Positions 59,085 to 64,000 of a stretch of DNA of 64,000 nt are shown here, piece by piece. This DNA is from Pantoea cypripedii (lineage in GTDB: Bacteria > Pseudomonadota > Gammaproteobacteria > Enterobacterales > Enterobacteriaceae), in the NCBI RefSeq assembly GCF_002095535.1, contig NZ_MLJI01000001.1, forward strand, positions 1,187,604 to 1,251,603, written 5' to 3'. Position numbers and translations under genes: made by a program. Positions within the stretch are counted from its first letter, which is position 1; each line of letters starts with the position of its first letter. The notes under the pieces are model-generated. The model had not been told where the DNA came from and made no database searches. It saw nothing but the letters and a program-made list of their open reading frames with translations.

Positions 59085-59098
59085 TTGCGCTACATCAA
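59085..59098. promoter_or_regulatory. FNR-like site over the cydA start site
   Basis: TTGCG-CTAC-ATCAA keeps one perfect half and most of the other (8 of 10). It overlaps the predicted start of transcription, where an FNR site represses cydA in E. coli under full anaerobiosis. Confidence 0.5.
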
Positions 59099-59380
59099 TT
59101 CAATCTTTTTCACGCATTTTCAGGAGTTTGTGCCAGGCGTTGTTATATCAATTCTGTCGCCTCCTCTCTCACTCCTGTCCGAAACGGATTGTTGCGATAC
59201 GTTTTCAGGGAATTTTCGTCACTGTTACTCGCTCACTTCGGGCAGCAGATTTCTCTGTTCTGTCGGTAACAAAACTGGAATCAATAATCAGTCGTTCCTG
59301 ACTCTTCTTCTGCACGTCAATGTCTGTTGTTTGCCGTTGTCGCCCGCAGGGAGAGTTCATGCGAGGAGCAAGGAGTCATC
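59099..59380 (+). other. cydA leader region
   Basis: About 280 bases without a supported gene. Plus-strand frames here (59085-59387, 59320-59619) run into cydA and lack ribosome sites. The region holds several short pyrimidine runs. A long leader is known for cydA in E. coli. Confidence 0.55.
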
Positions 59381-60952
59381 ATGTTAGATATTGTCGAGCT
59401 GTCGCGTTTGCAGTTTGCCCTGACGGCGATGTATCACTTCCTGTTCGTGCCATTAACGCTGGGTATGGCGTTTTTGCTGGCGATCATGGAGACCGTATAC
59501 GTCCTGACGGGAAAACAGATTTACAAAGATATGACCAAGTTCTGGGGCAAGTTGTTTGGCATCAACTTCGCACTCGGTGTAGCAACCGGTCTGACCATGG
59601 AATTTCAGTTCGGGACTAACTGGTCCTATTACTCACACTACGTCGGCGATATCTTCGGTGCGCCGCTGGCCATTGAAGGCCTGATGGCGTTCTTCCTCGA
59701 ATCCACCTTTGTTGGCCTGTTCTTCTTCGGCTGGGATCGTCTCGGTAAGGTACAACACCTCGCGGTGACCTGGCTGGTGGCACTCGGTTCAAACATGTCA
59801 GCACTGTGGATCCTGGTGGCGAACGGCTGGATGCAAAATCCGATTGCCTCTGAGTTCAATTTTGAAACCATGCGTATGGAGATGGTGAGCTTCTCCGAGC
59901 TGGTACTGAACCCGGTGGCGCAGGTGAAATTCGTGCACACCGTAGCAGCGGGCTATACAGCCGGTGCGATGTTCATTCTCGGCATCAGCGCCTGGTATTT
60001 GCTGAAAGGCCGTGACATCGCCTTTGCTAAGCGTTCTTTCGCGATTGCAGCCAGCTTCGGTATGGCAGCGGTGCTGTCGGTGATCGTGCTGGGTGACGAA
60101 TCTGGCTACGAAATGGGCGATGTGCAGAAAACCAAGCTGGCGGCTATCGAAGCCGAATGGGAAACCCAACCGGCTCCGGCGTCGTTTACGCTGTTTGGCC
60201 TGCCGGATCAGGACGCGCAGCAAAACAGATACGCAATCCAGATACCTTATCTGCTTGGATTGATTGCTACCCGCTCTGTCGATACCCCGGTCACGGGTCT
60301 GAAAGAACTGCTGGCCCAGCATGAAGTTCGTATCCGTAACGGTATGAAAGCCTATGCGCTGCTGAACGAGTTACGCGGTGGCAGCCAGGATCCGGCGGTG
60401 CGTAAAGCGTTTGAACAGAGCAAACAGGATCTTGGTTATGGTCTGCTGCTGAAACGTTATACACCAGATGTGGCGAACGCCACCGAAGCGCAGATCCAGA
60501 AAGCGACAGCGGATTCAATCCCGCGTGTAGCACCGCTTTACTTTGCCTTCCGTATCATGGTGTTGTGTGGAATCCTGCTGCTGGCGGTGATTGCACTGTC
60601 GTTCTGGAGCGTGATTCGCAATCGTATCGGCAAGTGCCGCTGGCTGCTTAAAGCTGCGTTGTACGGCATTCCGCTGCCGTGGATTGCCATCGAATCGGGT
60701 TGGTTTGTCGCGGAGTATGGCCGTCAACCGTGGGCAGTGGGTGAGGTGTTGCCAACGGCGGTCGCGAACTCATCACTGACCGTCGGCGACGTCCTGTTCT
60801 CAATGATTCTGATTTGCGGTCTGTACACCCTGTTCCTGGTGGCGGAAATGTATTTGATGTTCAAATTTGCCCGCCTTGGTCCAAGCAGCCTGAAAACCGG
60901 CCGCTATCACCATGAGCAGATTGCGGCATCAGCCCAACCGGCGCGTGGATAA
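59381..60952 (+). CDS. cydA: cytochrome bd-I ubiquinol oxidase subunit I (CydA)
   Basis: CydA carries hemes b558, b595 and d and oxidises ubiquinol at low oxygen. The 523-residue protein starts [19 protein letters not shown], with His19 as a heme ligand, has [13 protein letters not shown] and the Q-loop between ([20 protein letters not shown]). The ATG at 59381 follows AGGAGCAAGGAG-like bases and matches E. coli; the frame opens at 59327. First gene of cydABX-ybgE. Confidence 0.97.
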   Translation: MLDIVELSRLQFALTAMYHFLFVPLTLGMAFLLAIMETVYVLTGKQIYKDMTKFWGKLFGINFALGVATGLTMEFQFGTNWSYYSHYVGDIFGAPLAIEGLMAFFLESTFVGLFFFGWDRLGKVQHLAVTWLVALGSNMSALWILVANGWMQNPIASEFNFETMRMEMVSFSELVLNPVAQVKFVHTVAAGYTAGAMFILGISAWYLLKGRDIAFAKRSFAIAASFGMAAVLSVIVLGDESGYEMGDVQKTKLAAIEAEWETQPAPASFTLFGLPDQDAQQNRYAIQIPYLLGLIATRSVDTPVTGLKELLAQHEVRIRNGMKAYALLNELRGGSQDPAVRKAFEQSKQDLGYGLLLKRYTPDVANATEAQIQKATADSIPRVAPLYFAFRIMVLCGILLLAVIALSFWSVIRNRIGKCRWLLKAALYGIPLPWIAIESGWFVAEYGRQPWAVGEVLPTAVANSSLTVGDVLFSMILICGLYTLFLVAEMYLMFKFARLGPSSLKTGRYHHEQIAASAQPARG

Positions 60953-60963
60953 GGAGAGCTACC

Positions 60964-62103
60964 ATGTTTGACTATGAAGTATTGCGATTTGTCTGGTGGC
61001 TATTGATCGGCATTCTGCTGGTTGGGTTTGCCGTCACCGAAGGCTTCGACATGGGTGTGGGGATGCTGGTCCGTATTATGGGCCGCTCCGATACGGAACG
61101 CCGTGTCATGATTAACACCATCGCCCCGCACTGGGACGGTAACCAGGTGTGGCTGATCACCGCGGGTGGCGCGCTGTTTGCTGCCTGGCCGATGGTCTAC
61201 GCCGCCGCGTTTTCCGGCTTCTATGTGGCGATGATTCTGGTACTGGCCTCTTTGTTCTTCCGTCCGGTGGGTTTTGATTACCGCTCCAAGATTGAAGATG
61301 TGCGCTGGCGTGGTATGTGGGACTGGGGCATTTTCATCGGCAGCTTTGTCCCGCCGCTGGTGATTGGCGTAGCGTTTGGCAACCTGTTGCAGGGTGTGCC
61401 GTTCCACGCTGACGAGTATCTGCGTCTGTTCTACACCGGCAACTTCTTCCAGCTGCTGAATCCGTTTGGACTGCTGGCGGGTGTGATCAGCGTGGCGATG
61501 TTCCTGACCCAGGGCGCAACCTATCTGCAAATGCGTACCACCGGTGAACTGCATGTCCGCGCACGTTCTCTCGCGCAGATTACTGCGTTAGTGATGATGG
61601 TGTGCTTCATTCTGGCCGGGGTGTGGGTGAAATACGGTATCGACGGTTACGTGGTGAAAAGCGTTATCGATCACCATGCTGCGTCTAACCCGCTGGGTAA
61701 AGATGTGGTGCGTGAAGCCGGTGCCTGGCTGGTGAACTTTGAGCAGACCCCGATTCTGTGGATCTTCCCGATATTGGGTGTGGTCATGCCGCTGCTGACT
61801 ACTCTGTGCTCACGCATGGAGAAAGGGGCCTGGGCATTTATCTTCTCTTCACTGACGCTGGCAGGTGTGATCATGACCGTGGGCATTGCGATGTTCCCGT
61901 TCATCATGCCATCAAGCACCGTGCCGGGTACCAGCCTGACCATGTGGGATGCGACATCAAGTATGCTGACGCTGAAGATTATGACCTTTGCCGCCATCAT
62001 TTTTGTCCCACTCATTCTGCTGTACACCACCTGGTGTTACTGGAAAATGTTTGGTCGCATCACCAAAGAACACGTTGAGAGCAATACGCACTCCCTGTAC
62101 TGA
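60964..62103 (+). CDS. cydB: cytochrome bd-I ubiquinol oxidase subunit II (CydB)
   Basis: Second large subunit, 379 residues with about nine hydrophobic segments (start MFDYEVLRFVWWLLIGILLV). HWDGNQVWLITAGGALFAAWP is the conserved part after helix 1-2. AAGGAGAG precedes the ATG, 11 bases after cydA. Confidence 0.97.
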   Translation: MFDYEVLRFVWWLLIGILLVGFAVTEGFDMGVGMLVRIMGRSDTERRVMINTIAPHWDGNQVWLITAGGALFAAWPMVYAAAFSGFYVAMILVLASLFFRPVGFDYRSKIEDVRWRGMWDWGIFIGSFVPPLVIGVAFGNLLQGVPFHADEYLRLFYTGNFFQLLNPFGLLAGVISVAMFLTQGATYLQMRTTGELHVRARSLAQITALVMMVCFILAGVWVKYGIDGYVVKSVIDHHAASNPLGKDVVREAGAWLVNFEQTPILWIFPILGVVMPLLTTLCSRMEKGAWAFIFSSLTLAGVIMTVGIAMFPFIMPSSTVPGTSLTMWDATSSMLTLKIMTFAAIIFVPLILLYTTWCYWKMFGRITKEHVESNTHSLY

Positions 62104-62118
62104 TTAAGGAGCTAGAAC

Positions 62119-62232
62119 ATGTGGTATTTTGCCTGGATTCTTGGCACCCTGCTGGCCTGTTCGTTCGGTGTGATCGCGGCACTGGCGCTGGAGCGTGCTG
62201 AAGAGAGCGCAGCGAAAGGCGATAAAGCCTGA
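62119..62232 (+). CDS. cydX: cytochrome bd-I accessory subunit CydX
   Basis: A 37-residue one-helix subunit that stabilises the oxidase hemes. It reads MWYFAWILGTLLACSFGVIA, then ALALERAEESAAKGDKA, with the conserved N-terminal WYFAWILG and the Glu after the helix. AAGGAG lies before the ATG. The stop overlaps the ybgE start by one base. Too short for most gene-length cut-offs. Confidence 0.95.
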   Translation: MWYFAWILGTLLACSFGVIAALALERAEESAAKGDKA

Positions 62233-62525
62233 TGCGCCAATTGTTTCAGACCCTGTATCGTCTGATGGATAAAGGCCCGTTACGGGCCTTTTCACTGTTA
62301 CTGGCCTTATGGCTGGCGGGTTGTGTGTTCTGGGATCCGTCGCGCTTTGCGGCAAAAACCAGCGCACTTTCGGTCTGGCATGGTGCGGTACTGATTTGGG
62401 CGGTGTGTACCGGCGTGATTCACGGCACGGGGTTCCGTCCACGTCGGTTACGCTGGCAGGCGTTCTTCACGCCATTACCGGCGATGATTATCCTGCTGGC
62501 GGGGATTTTCTGGTTTTATCGTTAA
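62232..62525 (+). CDS. ybgE: YbgE, cyd operon membrane protein
   Basis: A 97-residue inner-membrane protein with three hydrophobic segments (AFSLLLALWLAGCVFW, VLIWAVCTGVIHG, PAMIILLAGIFWFY). Conserved as the fourth gene of the cyd operon; its role is unclear. It overlaps cydX by one base and has a short GC-rich start. Confidence 0.9.
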   Translation: MRQLFQTLYRLMDKGPLRAFSLLLALWLAGCVFWDPSRFAAKTSALSVWHGAVLIWAVCTGVIHGTGFRPRRLRWQAFFTPLPAMIILLAGIFWFYR

Positions 62526-62733
62526 GTCCCCGATCAGGACAAATTCAATCCATTTATTGCTGCAATTTCAGGCGCTGATGTGAGTATTTGTCAGCGTCTG
62601 GTCAAGAAATCTGCCGAAAATCCTTCCGGTTGTTACCGTCTGATAATTATTTTCTCGGGGCGTCAGCGGGCCATTCCCAAGCCGATCTCACTTGCGTATA
62701 GTAGCAACGTTTAAAATGATACCGGGATGTAGA

Positions 62734-63821
<1,088 letters not shown>

Positions 63822-63834
63822 GTCGAGGTAAACG

Positions 63835-64000
63835 ATGGCCAGAACCCGTGGTCGCGGACGCCGCGATCTTAAGTCTGAAATCAACATCGTTCCGCTGCTG
63901 GACGTGCTGCTGGTGCTGTTGCTGATCTTTATGGCAACCGCGCCGATCATTACCCAAAGCGTGGAAGTGGATCTGCCGGATGCAACCGACTCGAAGACGG
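63835..64000 (+). CDS. tolR: TolR, inner-membrane motor protein (3' part outside window)
   Basis: The first 55 codons are present: MARTRGRGRRDLKSEINIVP, then a hydrophobic segment LLDVLLVLLLIFMATAPIIT with the Asp of the proton path (near residue 23), then the start of the periplasmic domain. It lies 13 bases after tolQ. Truncated only by the window edge. Confidence 0.95.
   Translation, partial: MARTRGRGRRDLKSEINIVPLLDVLLVLLLIFMATAPIITQSVEVDLPDATDSKT

Noticed and set aside
59085..59387. A 100-codon plus-strand frame upstream of cydA and an extended cydA start at 59327
   Set aside because: The frame overlaps the cydA start without a ribosome site; cydA aligns with its family from 59381.
63835..64000. 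Short tolR and, at the other end, rsfS as possible pseudogenes
   Set aside because: Both are cut only by the window edges; the visible parts are intact.

Overview
The window is a conserved chromosomal stretch of a gammaproteobacterium of the order Enterobacterales, most likely an Erwiniaceae member close to Pantoea. The evidence is the gene order, which follows the Escherichia coli 14-17 minute region (rsfS, nadD, holA, lptE, leuS ... glt, lnt-corC-ybeY-ybeZ-miaB, ubiF, glutamine tRNA operon, asnB, nag, glnS, fur, fldA, seqA, pgm ... gltA, sdh, suc, cyd, tol), protein lengths almost identical to E. coli, and the lack of several E. coli-specific loci (cobC, chiPQ, kdpFABCD, dtpD, mngAB). The species call is inference from layout.

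Layout. 1-5322 (minus): rsfS (cut by the left edge), nadD, holA, lptE, leuS. 5537-9302: ybeL, then the glutamate/aspartate importer gltIJKL, with an intrinsic terminator and a likely SroC small RNA between gltI and gltJ. 9741-15402 (minus): lnt, corC, ybeY, ybeZ, miaB. 15565-17509: ubiF, then seven tRNA genes (two Gln-CTG, Met, two Gln-TTG, Leu-TAG, Met) read from a promoter with a GC-rich discriminator. 17726-26112: asnB and the divergent nagBACD / nagE amino-sugar regulon with two NagC-type operators and a CRP site. 26264-33740: glnS, a small unknown protein, fur with an overlapping uof-like leader ORF, fldA, ybfE, ybfF, seqA, pgm.

33935-35458 is the main accessory island: an AT-rich gene for a stand-alone pesticin-like muramidase with no signal peptide, an overlapping gene for an exported small protein resembling LprI-type lysozyme inhibitors, and, tail to tail, an orphan hcp gene for a type VI secretion tube protein. 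I read this as a mobile antibacterial effector/immunity/carrier cassette. It is bordered by a paired copy of a dispersed palindromic repeat. Next come an orphan kdpE without kdpD or kdpFABC, and ybfA.

36914-45785: ybgA-phrB, ybgI, then a compact pyroglutamate-use cluster (pxpB, pxpC, pxpA, a two-gene DUF969/DUF979 membrane pair and pcp) and nei. 45813-57331: gltA, sdhCDAB, sucABCD, a block of TCA-cycle genes. 57431-58900 is a second, decaying accessory patch: a gene with two compensating frameshifts, a small membrane-anchored partner overlapping its stop, and a remnant of another gene. 59013-62525: cydABX-ybgE with FNR-like sites. 62734-64000: ybgC, tolQ and the start of tolR (cut by the right edge).

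Most of the window is ordinary core genome. The parts most worth a second look are the Hcp/muramidase/inhibitor island, the decayed patch between sucD and cydA, the stranded kdpE and the dispersed palindrome that doubles as a terminator.
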